Shown here in pieces: positions 53,917 to 64,000 of a stretch of 64,000 bases of DNA. Location of the stretch: positions 29,124,501-29,188,500 of the forward strand of contig NC_088911.1 in NCBI RefSeq assembly GCF_963576675.1. Direction: 5' to 3'. The notes below the pieces were generated by a model that searched no databases, was not told the DNA's origin, and worked only from the letters and a program-made list of their open reading frames with translations. How positions within the stretch are numbered: the first letter of the stretch is position 1; each line of letters starts with the position of its first letter. A program made the translations under genes and the position numbers. This DNA comes from Euphorbia lathyris. Its lineage: Eukaryota; Streptophyta; Magnoliopsida; Malpighiales; Euphorbiaceae.

Positions 53917-55863
53917 AAAAGAAAAAGAAAAACAGTTGAGTTTAGCGAGCCAAAAGAGAGCAAACGTGTAGTCCTTACGTATAAGACAAAGCACATCGAA
54001 ACATAATACGTATAAGTTGAGCTGACACTTTAATTAAAATTGAGGAAGCAAACGTGTACTAACTTTTATGGAACTTTAGCAAGTATTTTCCAAGTTTAAA
54101 CCTTGAAGCAGGCCTGTCATAGGTCAATTACCAAATGTTGACTAATTAATAGGCCCGGCCCAATAGCCCATTTCTTATAGATTCTTTTGGGAAATTTACA
54201 TACAAATTCATTTTTTAAAAATTATTGACAACCTATGAAGTAATAATTTTAATTATATCAAACTAATTAAATTATTATTTTTAATATATTTTAAAGATTA
54301 AAATTTATAAAATATGGGTTTAGATTTTTTTTTTTTTTTAGGGTTTAAGATTTACAAATTGGAATATAGAATTTTTTAATTAGAATATAAAATCATATTT
54401 TACTTTTTTATAAGTAGAAAAAATTGACATATTTAAAATTAAGTTTAATAATATAATTTAGTTGTAATTTTATATCTATTTATGATTTTCATGTAAAAAA
54501 CCCAAAATGTTACCGCCTTTAGCATGTATTTCTATTAGGAATTATGAATGGGATTGGTATAAATTTTCTAAAAAAAGTAACAAAAAAACAAATGAAAAAC
54601 TGTACAAATAATCACATTTTAGAAAATAAATGAGGAAATTATACCAATAGTCACATTTTAGATATATTTTACAATTAATGTTTGTCTTTTATTAGTTTTT
54701 TTTCAAAAAGAAAATTTATTAATCACGATATCAAAAGCTCAATTTTGTTATTCTTTTTATCATATTTAACAGTTATTCTTTTGAAAATACAGTTATTCTA
54801 TTTATGGCAAAAATGTATGGAAGTTTTTAATAAGTTCCATAACATTAAATTGTTATATTTATGAGAATAATTTTTAAGTGACAAGTTATTTAGTTTCAAT
54901 ATTCTTAAATCCGAGGAGAGAATTTACATATGATTATCCAATATTTTTCTTTATTATTAATGAGCATACTGAAATTGCTTTTTTTTTTTTTTTATGGATG
55001 GGGCTTTTTTAAGTGAAAACCGAATAAGCATCCTATTTTGTATGGATGTGTTGTTTCAATAACAATTTTGTAGTGTTTGACAAAATTGAAAATAATTTTC
55101 TTATAATGGGTTTTGTGTAGTATTTAATATATTTAATGAGTTTCATACAAAGAAACCTACCATTTTTATTTTTTATTTTAGGTGTTGAATTTTTTTTTAT
55201 AATTTTTATAAATTAAAATTTAATTAAAAATTATATTTTTTTAGTCTCAACATCAAAAAATGTGCTTTATGAAAAAATGAGTTAAAAAGTGTTATGAAGA
55301 TAAGGAGTTTATTGAAAATAATTAATAATGGTGACATAGCTTAGAAATTTTAAAAAGTTAGTTTTAAAAAATTATCTATAATTATATTAAGTAATTTGTA
55401 TAACAAACATGATTTTCATTAAAAGCTTTATTAAAAAAAAGAGCTTTGTATTGTTTCAAAAAAAAGAGCTTTGTAGAATTAGAATTAATGGCCTCTTATA
55501 TTTAAGCATACAATTTAAACCAACTCAACTACTTTGAAATATTGAAATTATACTAAAAAGCATTATTATAAACTAATATTATGGAAAAGGGCTATAAAGA
55601 GGTGACACCATACTACTCAATGGTGGATTCTGTGGCATTGGTCTACCACTAATTACAAATATATATAATATAAATCATGCGGAAAAACTTATTTCATAAA
55701 CTCAAATTGTATCGTTATGGATATCTAAACCGATTTTTAAATTCACCATTTTGAGTGGCTTAGAAGAGAGAGTACCAAACCCCCCTTCTATTAATAAGGT
55801 AAACCACAAGTTGGATCCCTTGACCGCATAGCTCAATGTTGGAAAAAGTGCACTAGTAATTTC
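53917..55863. other. Long AT-rich non-coding stretch
   Basis: No gene, RNA or defined element is supported. A GGCCCGGCCCAATAGCCC phrase at about 54152 may be a hAT remnant. Poly-T and poly-A runs are frequent. Confidence 0.5.
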
Positions 55864-55871
55864 TTATGCAC

Positions 55872-56093
55872 ATTGTGGGGTGATCACCGCGAAAACGAGT
55901 GCCAATCCGGAAGCCAATTCGCTAGAGACGTAAATGTAAGTTATGTTGGAGGTGGGAAGAACCACAAGTATGACTCTAATCCCTATTATTCCAATTATAA
56001 CAATAACAATAACGGATAGAGGAATCATCCTCACTATTCTTATGCTTATTTTGATGAAGCATTGAGGCCTTCCCCCGCTCATTATTCCACTTA
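55872..56093 (+). pseudogene. Ty3/gypsy gag fragment A
   Basis: One frame reads LWGDHRENECQSGSQFARD, then VNVSYVGG, NPYYSNYNNNN, a stop, RNHPHYSYAYFDEALRP. This matches the knuckle-and-linker part of plant gypsy gag (family pattern C-CGGDH...C followed by NPYSNTYN.GWRNHPNFSW). The first cysteines are lost and an in-frame TAG replaces the usual Trp. A homologous fragment lies at 61620. Confidence 0.6.
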
Positions 56094-56099
56094 GGGATA

Positions 56100-56270
56100 T
56101 AAACGAGTTTGGCTAGTTCGCAAAGTGTTCGAGTTCGACTCGATCAAAGTTCGATTGATTGGGCTTAATTAGAGTTCGAGATCGGCTCGAGCATTAATGA
56201 GCCCGAGCCGAGCTTTCTTGGATTCGGCTTGAAAGCTCGTGAGCAAGCTCGAGAGTTTTTTATAAGATTT
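56100..56270. mobile_element. Fragment of a CGAGCTCG-rich hAT-like element
   Basis: Repeated GGCTCGAGC, GAGCCCGAGCCGAGCTTT and TTCGAGTTCGACTCG phrases resemble the ends of the hAT at 60831. Only one end is visible. Confidence 0.5.
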
Positions 56271-56837
56271 TATATATATATATATATATATTTGATTTTT
56301 ATTTTTTTTAATTTAAATACATTTTTATTTTGTATTTTTTATTAGTTTTTTTAATTAGTAACTTTGAACCACAAATAAATGTTTGGCCACAACTCAATTT
56401 CGCCTTTTAAGTCTAGCCCATAGAATCATTAACTCTAGCCCATAAAATCACATGTTATTTGAAAATCAAAATACACAACACCAAGTCACCAATCCTAACA
56501 AAACTCTAAATTTCTTTGTTCATTCATTGCACTGTTGTTGCTGACCACCACTCCAAAATCCAAATCTCAAACAATTCCCTACCGTCGATAACCTCTCTCC
56601 GCCCGCGATCTTTGCTACCATCGTTCATTCTCTCTCTTTGTCGTCTACTCTCTTTGATTTGGCTATGACATGTTCGTTATTCTCTCTATCTTTGCTTCAT
56701 AATTTCTAGGATCCTTTATCCCAAAAGTTTGATGATTATGAATTGATTTCTAAGCATAAGCATGTATTTGGGAGAGATACTTTTTTAATTAGAATTTTTT
56801 GGGCATAATCAGGTAGCTTCTCTCTAAATTTATTTTG
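56271..56837. other. Non-coding spacer
   Basis: No gene is supported. The sequence is AT-rich, with a CT-rich stretch from about 56600 to 56700. Confidence 0.45.
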
Positions 56838-56979
56838 TGGATTACTATACCCAGCCCCAATTTCACACTTCCAGCCACAAAAAAAGACGTAACCGCCCTT
56901 TAACCAAAAATTGAAAATTTCAAACCCTCCCAAACTCTCCCAAATACCTTTTGATCCGAAATCAAAGACAACACGTTTG

Positions 56980-59900
56980 ATGGAGAGCAATCCGTTATCA
57001 CCGGGAAGAGACGGGAGTGATGTTGTGTCTGAAGTTGAGGTATTTTTCCGATTGAACTTCCTTTGATTTATGTCGTTTTTTTTTTTAAAAATCGCTGGTT
57101 CGACACTCGGGCGTGTGAGCATTACGCCCCACCATATGATGGAGCGTTTGAACATCACGCCCCACCATGTGGTGGGGCGTGATAGCCACATGCCCCACCA
57201 TGAGGTGGGACGTGATGTTCATACGCCCCACCTCATGGTGGAGCGTGATGCTCACATGCCCGAGCCTTTTTTGTCGGTTTTTTCGGGTTTAGACACTGAA
57301 ACGTTGTAGAAATATCGCGTGTTGGAATGTAATGTTCGTTATTTATCATTTGCAGGAGGTTTCGTGGGAAGAATTTGGCGGAAACGGCATTGCTTACAGT
57401 TTGCAGTTTTTTCCCAAACAAACGTTTCAAACATATCATGAAGCTATTAACTGGGCAAAACAGACGGCAATTGGCATCGGCTTCGAGTTAACCACGGCGT
57501 CGCACAAGACGGGGGGCAAGGCAAAGTGGATATTGGTTAAATGTGCTCGTGGTTTTAAGAATTATAGAAGGAAAAGGGATATGGATACGGATGTTATACT
57601 ATGGAGGGATACAAAAACAAAGTACTGTGGTTGCAAATTCCAAATAAAGGTTCTGGAAATTGCTGAATTAGGCGGTTGGATGGTGAATGGGATTGCTGGA
57701 GATAGAGGACAGCACTGTCATCAGTTGGCTGTATATCGTCAGGGCTACAGACAGATGAGCGGACTAAGCCCGGGTTCTAAAAAACTTGTTCGTGAAATGA
57801 GTTCAGCTCAAGCTAAGCCTTGTGCTATTTTTGCTGCAATCAAAGAAAAACATCCGGAGGATTGCCCGACACATAGACATATCTATAACTACAGGGAGAA
57901 AATCAGGACTGAGAGCTTTGAGGGTCGGGATGTAATCGGTCAGTTTTATCGGCTTGCTATAGATAAGGAATATGTACATTGGACACAAGCGGTGCCGGGC
58001 AGCAATGTTGTGACTCACTTATTTATGGCACATCCTACATCGACCACACTGTTCCGATCTTATTACTTGTTTGTTGGTATGGATTCAACATATAAAACAA
58101 ACAAGTATAAGATGCCATTCTTTGAGATCATTAGAATGACGCCTTCAAACAAAAACTTCTTGATCGCCTATGCAATCATGAAGGATGAAACTGAGGGAAG
58201 TTATATGTGGGTGTTACAAAAATTGAAGCTTTTGCTCCAACCTGATGTGCATCCGACAGCCATTGCTACAGACCGGGAGTTAGGACTGATGCGGCCGGTT
58301 CGTGAGGTATTTCCTCATAGTCATCATTTATTGTGCACATGGCATATTAATAAAAATGTGGAGGATAGAGTAGGCAAGTTGTGTAGAGTGAAGAGTTTTG
58401 GTGAAGTTTTTAAGAATTCCAAATGAAAACGTATAATTGAAGCCCCGACAGTAGCCGAATATGAGGCGGCAGTGTATGCCATGAAGGATACTACTGCCAA
58501 CTGGCCTCGTGTGATAGATTACTTGGAGACCACATGGCTAGTGCATAAAGAGAAGTTTTATCGAGCATGGACGAACAAGGTGTTGCACTTAGGAAACACC
58601 ACAACCTGTCGAGTGGAGAGTTCATATGCACAGTTGAAACAGTGGTTGAATTCATCTACTGGTGCACTCGATACAGTGTGGGCGAAGGTGCATAAGGACA
58701 TTGAGGCTCAGATCGAGGCGATCAAGTAAGACATTTATTTTGTTATTTGCTTTAATCTTTTAAAGTGTAATACATTAGTTTTGTAATTCCTTAATGTATA
58801 TAATCAGATACTCACTCGAGGACTCGAGAAGAAGATCTGCGGTGGCTCACTGTGGAGCATCTTTTAAGTTGCTCAATTTACACGTTTCACATTACTGCTT
58901 ACGTGTACTAAATGAGGAGCTCAAGCGTATGCACGGATTGAGTATGGATGTGGTAAGTGAATGCGGATGCGTGTTGCCCATGACTCATGGCATTCTGTGT
59001 GCATGTGAGCTTAAAATGTATATTGACACAGATGAATCGGTCCGTGCTGACCACATCCATCCTTTTTGGAGAGCTCTTGCGTTTGAAGGTTTGAGTGACA
59101 TACCAGTTACTGCTCCCGTATATGCTGACGGGTCTGAGGATCACCGGTTTTTTCACTCTCTTGTGGAAAAGGTTGAAAAATTAAATCCTTCAATGGTGCG
59201 TAGCATATCGATGATGATTCATGATCAGATAAACCCGGAACAAAGTGGCTTCAAAGAACCTGAGGTCAAAGACACTGTTAGGGGTAGACCAAAAGGGAAT
59301 TCATCAACGAAACGAAATCCGAGTGCATGGGAGTACAGTTAGGCACCACGAGGTCGAGCACGGTCCTCAGGTTCGAGGAGTAGTCGTAGTCGAGGCCGTT
59401 CCTCATCCTCATCTGTGCATAACAACGAGATGCCGGGTATATTTTATTTTATTAATATATATGTTGAAGCTAAAGTAAATATATTTTTATTTATGAATTT
59501 CATATATTAATATTTTCAGTCGGATTTGATGCGGATATCGCCAGTTACCACCATTTACATCGGGTTCAAGGTCTCATCGTACCATTTATTACTGGATTCC
59601 ATGATGTTGTAGCAGATGGTAACTGTGGATTTCGTGTTTTAACCGATGCCATCACCTATAACCAGGAGGAGTGGAAGCTGGTGAGAGTGCTCATAGAGAA
59701 TGAGATGCGGGCAAACCGTGATCTGTATGCGCCAGTGTAGGGAACGGATTTGATGATGCCCTCACGCGTATTAAATGGGCAGGAGCGGGGTGTGGTGAGT
59801 CCCACTGGATGGTGACGCCGGATGACTTATATGCTGCTGCATCTGTTTTGAATGCAGTAATATTCCTTTTTACTACATCACGGTTAGGATGTTGCACTAT

Positions 59901-60114
59901 ACTGCCGATGCGTTCGGACGATGGAAAACCACCAGAGCGAGAGATTGTGATTTGTCATTTGGGGAGTTATCATCACTACATACGTCTTTATTTACATCCT
60001 ACATTTCCAGTGCCTCCCATTGCCACCCAATGGCGTATATTTCATCATCCGAGTGTTCGTCACTTGGACAATCTATATGCTGAAAGGAGAGAGGCTTGGA
60101 CTAGATTATATTAG
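56980..60114 (+). pseudogene. MULE transposase fused to an OTU cysteine protease, multiple lesions
   Basis: Exons are 56980-57039 (MESNPLSPGRDGSDVVSEVE), 57356-58725, 58808-59436 and 59520-60114, with GT..AG introns. The first part is a MULE transposase: a FAR1-like N-terminal region (CGCKF..), FVGMDSTYKTNKYKMPF (Asp), IATDRELGLM (Asp), LLCTWHINKNVEDRV. A partial SWIM-like region follows (VVSECGCVLPMTHGILCAC), then an R/S-rich linker. The last part is an OTU-type protease: ADGNCGFRVLTDAI holds Asp and Cys, and SYHHYIRLYLHPTFPVPP holds the His. Lesions are TGA at 58424, TAG at 59340 and a one-base deletion near 59738. OTU proteases remove ubiquitin, and such OTU domains are known in plant MULEs. 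Confidence 0.85.
57106..57265. repeat. 160-bp palindromic minisatellite in the first intron
   Basis: Repeats of CACGCCCCACCATGTGGTGG and its inverse GGGGCGTGATAGCC, each unit itself a palindrome. The outer arms CTCGGGCGTGTGAGCAT and ATGCTCACATGCCCGAG also pair, so the whole block is one large hairpin. It is strikingly GC-rich for this window. Confidence 0.9.
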
Positions 60115-60250
60115 TTTTATATGTTGTAATTAATAATATTTATTCATTAACTTATATTATTGTTACTGATTTTAGTTAAAATTGTATGGTATTTTTAGGT
60201 TTTAAGTACAATTCTGTAGTTACGAGTTTAATGGCCTATTTACGGGAGTA

Positions 60251-60499
60251 AAAAGCTTTTTTTTTTGTCAATCCGACACGCGGACGTGTGGATATCACGC
60301 CTCACCGTGTGGTCAGGCGTGATAGCCACACGCCTCACCGCGTGGTCGGACATGATAGCCCAACGCTTCACCGCAAGGTTGGGCGTTTGGCTATCACGTC
60401 CGACCACGCAGTGAGGCGTGTGGCTATCACGCCCGACCACGCGATGAGGCGTGATATCCACACGCCCGCGTGTTGGATTGGCAAAAAAAAAAAGCTTTT
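60251..60499. repeat. 249-bp palindromic minisatellite near the right end
   Basis: Outer arms AAAAGCTTTTTTTTTT and the inverse at the right, then GACGTGTGGATATCACGCC against GGCGTGATATCCACACGCC. Internal units of CACGCCTCACCGCGTGGTCG alternate with GGCGTGATAGCC. It is a second version of the palindrome found in the first intron of the gene between them. Confidence 0.92.
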
Positions 60500-60830
60500 C
60501 CCTCCCCAAAACCCATGAAAGGGCATTTTCGTCCTTTCACGGGGCTAGGGGTGGGAATTTTGGGTTGGATTTAACAACACCCTTTATTTTTTATGTTCTA
60601 ATCTATTGTTCCTAACAATATATTTTAATTAAATGGGTTTTTATTTTCTATTTTAATTAAGGCTATGCGAGGAAATTCATAATCAAATGGCTGTTTATTT
60701 TGCAAGTGATCAAACCACTGTAATTTACTTAATTCTTTTCTTATATTTGTTTTTTTTAGAATTTAAATTCGGTATTCTTTTTTAGAAGGCTGGTTTTAGA
60801 TAACAAAAATATTAATCAGTTACAATTAAG

Positions 60831-61476
60831 TAGGGCTGCAATCAAGCTGAGCCGAGTTTTGGCCTGCTCAAGCTCGGCTCGCTATAAAATCAACGAGCTC
60901 GAACCCGAGCCGAGCTTTGACTTGCTCAAGCTCGGCTCAACTCATTAGAAAATAAACGAGCTCAAGCCGAGCTTCGAGCCTAAAATCTTCTTTGAAATTG
61001 GTTTATTAAGAAAATTATCTAACCATGAATTGTTTGTGAGTAAATTGTTAATTATATTTATGAAGTTTGCTTGCAAATATCTCTTTAATTGTACATAAAC
61101 AAGCTCACAAGCAAAGTTCGTGAATAAACAAACAAAATGCTTATAAATAGTTCATCTGTTACTCATTTATTATTATGTTTGTGAATGAACTCATCTAATA
61201 GCAAATGAAATAATATCACAGTTTAGATATTTGTGAACTAACACAAAACTATAAAGTTTTCTACAAAACTAAAATTTGTTCATAAATGTTCTAGTCGAAC
61301 CTGTTCGCGAGCTTTCGAGCCGAGCTTTGGCCTGTTCAAGCTCCGCTCATTTATGAACCGAGCCAGTAAATCGTGCTCACGAGCGGCTCGTTTACAAATC
61401 GAGTCGAGTCGAGCCGAGATTTTATCGAGCCGACTACCGTGCCGCTCATGAGCATCTCAGCTTATTTACAACCCTA
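60831..61476. mobile_element. Non-autonomous hAT element, perfect 8-bp duplication
   Basis: CAATTAAG is repeated exactly at 60823-60830 and 61477-61484. The ends are TAGGGCTGCAATCAAGC and CTTATTTACAACCCTA. Subterminal GAGCCGAG / CTCGGCTC repeats are dense. It is 646 bp and non-coding. Confidence 0.93.
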
Positions 61477-61509
61477 CAATTAAGTATATCCAAAATTGTT
61501 TTAAAAAAA

Positions 61510-61985
61510 ATCAAAATGAGCCGCTCGACGAGCTTCGAGCTCGAGTCGAGTCTGGTCTCCATACTTCTCAAGCCAAGCCGAGTCAACCACTATTCGGTCT
61601 TGGTTCGACTCGTTTGCACCGCTAATTCCACTTATAACAATAACAGGTGGAGGAAACATCCTCAGTATTCTTATGCTTATCTTGATGATGCAATAAAGGC
61701 ACCCTCTTCTCCGAATTTTTGACTGAGTTTAGAAGATGAGGCAGACCCAAGATGGCCTTTTCAATGCTAAAGTCACTGTCCTGACAAGACGAGTCAGTAA
61801 TCACTCTCCTTAAGGACATCTCTACTCCTTTTGCTAACAATGAAGCATATTGTAGGGACTTGAGTAATCAAGTGGCCTATATCAATCGAGATCGCCAAGA
61901 GAGACCTCATGACTCTCTTCCAACCTTAATAAAGAGGAACCCAAAGGGAAATGGAATGGAAACCACTCACATGATCACACTTTGG
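61510..61985 (+). pseudogene. Ty3/gypsy gag fragment B after a hAT scrap
   Basis: The first 110 bp are another CGAGCTCGAGTCGAG-rich hAT-like scrap. From 61622 a frame reads STYNNNRWRKHPQYSYAYL, homologous to fragment A at 55985-56085 but keeping the Trp. Sequence to about 61985 continues as degraded gag (FANNEAYCRDLS-like frames). Fragments A and B overlap in content, so they are two copies and not the halves of one. Confidence 0.5.
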
Positions 61986-63865
61986 GTAGAAATGAGATGG
62001 ATGCACCTAGCCATCTAAGGTCCAAGAGACCTCCACTTTCTAAAGTAAGTGAGCCGGAAGAGGTGAGCACCTCTGGCTCAAAATCTGAAAACCCCACTTC
62101 CAGCATTTTGCACCTATTGTTCAGTCGTTCGTGGTAGTTATGAGAGTAATCTAGCCAGCTTATCCATTCACAACGCGGGGGAATTGACATATAAGTATAA
62201 ATAAGTAAGAAAAAATGTACGAAATCGTTTCTGAAAATTATAATTATCAATTTTAATCATACGTTACTGAAAATTTGAAAAAGCTTATTTAAATGTTATT
62301 TAACTGTCACATCAGGTCTTTTAAACAAGTTTATCGATAAACTTGAGTAGTTTCGTACAATTTTGATTAGTTATTTAAAAATATACTAATAACACAATAA
62401 ATATTTTAGACACATCAAAAACAAATTACGATTAAGTTGCATGCGGAAGACTTAGTTGTTAGTAGTATTTTAACAAATTTCTTGTAACTGTGTCAGTGAC
62501 AAATTAAATATCTTATATACAATTAATATTTGAAAGACATGATGTGACGATTAAATAACAGTCAAATCAATCTTTTTAAATTTTTTTTTATAACATATGA
62601 CTAAAATTAATCTTATTTAAAAACATTAGGATTAAATTTAGAGCATTTCGTATTTAGAGCTAATTTACACTTCCGTACAAATGTAGGATCAAATTTATAC
62701 CTTATCCACACAAAATTAGGGGGTGAAAAATGGACAACAGCAATACTATTGGTTATTATAGTATTTATATATATCTTGATGACTAAATTAATTTATTCAT
62801 TCACCGTTATCTAGTCTGATTAAACTTTTAGGAGAAGATTCAATCATCCTAAAACTCACATTTACTATGCGTATAACAATAAATGACCAATTGGTCATCG
62901 GTGTCATGTGAATACTCATGGTATTTGGTTAACCAATGAGTTAAGTTGGTACATTTGGCAATGAATGAAGGGAGTTGGGCGGGCGGGCCCATAACCCAGC
63001 TTTAAAACGCTGTTCAAACGCATATTAGTTAGGTTTCCGTTATCTGATGATGGAAAGAAACCATAGAACAGAATGGGTTGGTGACAATTTGAGTATGATT
63101 CCACACAAACTTTCTATTTATAGAATAGTCCTTTTATTCCGCTACTTCCGGTTCCATTGTAAGCCACAAAAGCATTGGATTTGGGAGGCAGGATCATGAG
63201 GTTGGTAACAATCTCTTTCAATATGTATTCCGCTACTTCTGGTTCCACTAGATAGATAACATGATGCTCTATTACTAGTAGGGATGAGACTGGGATCACC
63301 TACCCTGGAATAGATACAAAACCACTAAAGAGTTTCTCCATCTTGCACGTGAGCGCCACAAGATACACTGAAACAGTCACTTTAAACTTTTTATCCACCC
63401 AACTATTCTTTGAGCATCTTTATTTCTGTAATTGCAAAAAACATTTTCAGAGTGGTTAGTGTGGTTTCTACTGCATATTCATTACACAACATATAAATAT
63501 GGAAATTCTTTTTTAATACAGAACATATAAATATAAAAATTGTTGTTAATAAATAATTAGGGGAAAGAGTTTTTGAAAAAAAAAGCATGATTCATTTTTG
63601 ACAACTTGAAGATTATGATCTTTTTTTTATGAGGAAATGGTATGTGCAGTGCAGTTTTCTATGTTAATAGAAAAAATTAGAAATATTATTAAAATTGAGA
63701 AATTTTTGGTATTAGTATTGAAGTTAATGGTGACCAAGGGTACGAATCAATCTTTTCTCATACCATGTATTTAGAAAATTGAAAAAAAAAATAGTGCACG
63801 AAAATAAAAATTTAAAATAATATCAAGACCAAACTTGTTGTATATTTTAAATTGGTAATTTCTTT
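61986..63865. other. AT-rich non-coding stretch
   Basis: No gene is supported; the short ORFs lack any family feature. A GGGCGGGCGGGCCC phrase lies at about 62977 and a GGAATAG / ATTCCGCTACTTC(C/T)GGTTCCA repeat at about 63135 and 63228. Confidence 0.5.
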
Positions 63866-64000
63866 TTAAGAGAAATAAAATTGGATTAAAACTCAGGAAG
63901 ATCCTTACACAATACTGAGTGTAAAGACTCGGGAATAGTAATAGAAATAAAAGGACTAGCAGTGGAACGAGAGCGACGAGCCAAAACATGGACTGCCTCA
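63866..64000 (-). pseudogene. 3' end of a second LINE (RNase H tail), runs off the edge
   Basis: On the minus strand the edge encodes EAVHVLARRSRSTASPF then ISITIPESLH, similar to the end of the plant L1 RNase H domain (family pattern VAH-LAR). The rest would lie beyond 64000. The match is short and could be fortuitous. Confidence 0.4.

Larger units (their letters stand above)
56838..60582 (+). mobile_element. Decayed MULE carrying a transposase-OTU gene
   Basis: The left end (TGGATTACTATACCCAGCCC) and right end (inverse of GGGTGTTGTTAAATCC) form imperfect inverted repeats that share GACGTAACCGCCCTTT / GACGAAAATGCCCTTT about 55 bp in. Flanking 9-mers TTTATTTTG (56829-56837) and TTTATTTTT (60583-60591) match at 8 of 9. 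Inside are one multi-exon gene and two palindromic minisatellites. Confidence 0.7.

Overview
The window is AT-rich nuclear DNA from a flowering plant, probably a eudicot. The signs are spliced genes with GT..AG introns, plant-type transposons of every major order (Mutator, CACTA, PIF/Harbinger, hAT, Ty1/copia, L1 LINE, an Au-like SINE) and no bacterial-style gene packing. I cannot name the species. I see no conserved housekeeping gene. The window is a repeat-dominated accessory region in which mobile-element genes, their cargo and their decay products account for nearly all coding potential.

Region 1 (about 0.3-5.1 kb, minus strand) holds two coding-intact genes side by side: a three-exon FAR1/MULE-type transposase and a six-exon Ulp1 (C48) SUMO-protease-like gene. 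Region 2 (about 5.7-17.6 kb) is a macro-repeat. Three satellite blocks, with a roughly 500-504 bp higher-order repeat made of three diverged monomers, alternate with copies of a unique-looking segment (called S here). S carries tRNA-like motifs, a palindrome AAGACGTCTT and a TATA-like box. One S copy is split by a 3.8 kb CACTA element flanked by a perfect ATG target duplication. Region 3 (about 17.6-25.6 kb) has three small paralogous genes (coiled-coil or nuclear-looking proteins), each with a TATA box and the AAGACGTCT(T) palindrome upstream, followed by a multi-exon gene. That gene fuses a plant transposon-protein domain to a FCP1/NLI-like HAD phosphatase domain and is broken by a one-base deletion.

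Region 4 (26.5-28.35 kb) is a long inverted-repeat element sitting in a (TA)n tract. Region 5 (29.5-47.4 kb) is a nest. An L1 LINE was hit by a copia-derived LTR element (5-bp duplication GTTAT). The copia element was hit in its left LTR by a 5.5 kb MULE (9-bp duplication). Its interior was hit by a 5 kb PIF/Harbinger element (TTA) and a Tourist-like MITE (TTA), and the Harbinger by a Mutator MITE (9-bp duplication). A separate hAT element (8-bp duplication TGAATTAC) hit the LINE further 3'.

Region 6 (47.5-56.8 kb) is mostly AT-rich non-coding DNA with an Au-like SINE, MITEs and small hAT/MULE elements with clear target duplications. Region 7 (56.8-60.6 kb) is a decayed MULE whose gene joins a MULE transposase to an OTU cysteine protease. 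It carries two striking palindromic minisatellites. It is followed by a non-autonomous hAT, retrotransposon gag fragments and AT-rich sequence. The tail of a second, minus-strand LINE lies at the right edge.

Functionally, regions 1-3 are the most interesting. Transposase, SUMO protease, a transposon-domain/phosphatase fusion and a small-protein family sit together with a repeatedly re-used promoter-like module. This could be one large composite element, but I found no terminal inverted repeats to prove it.
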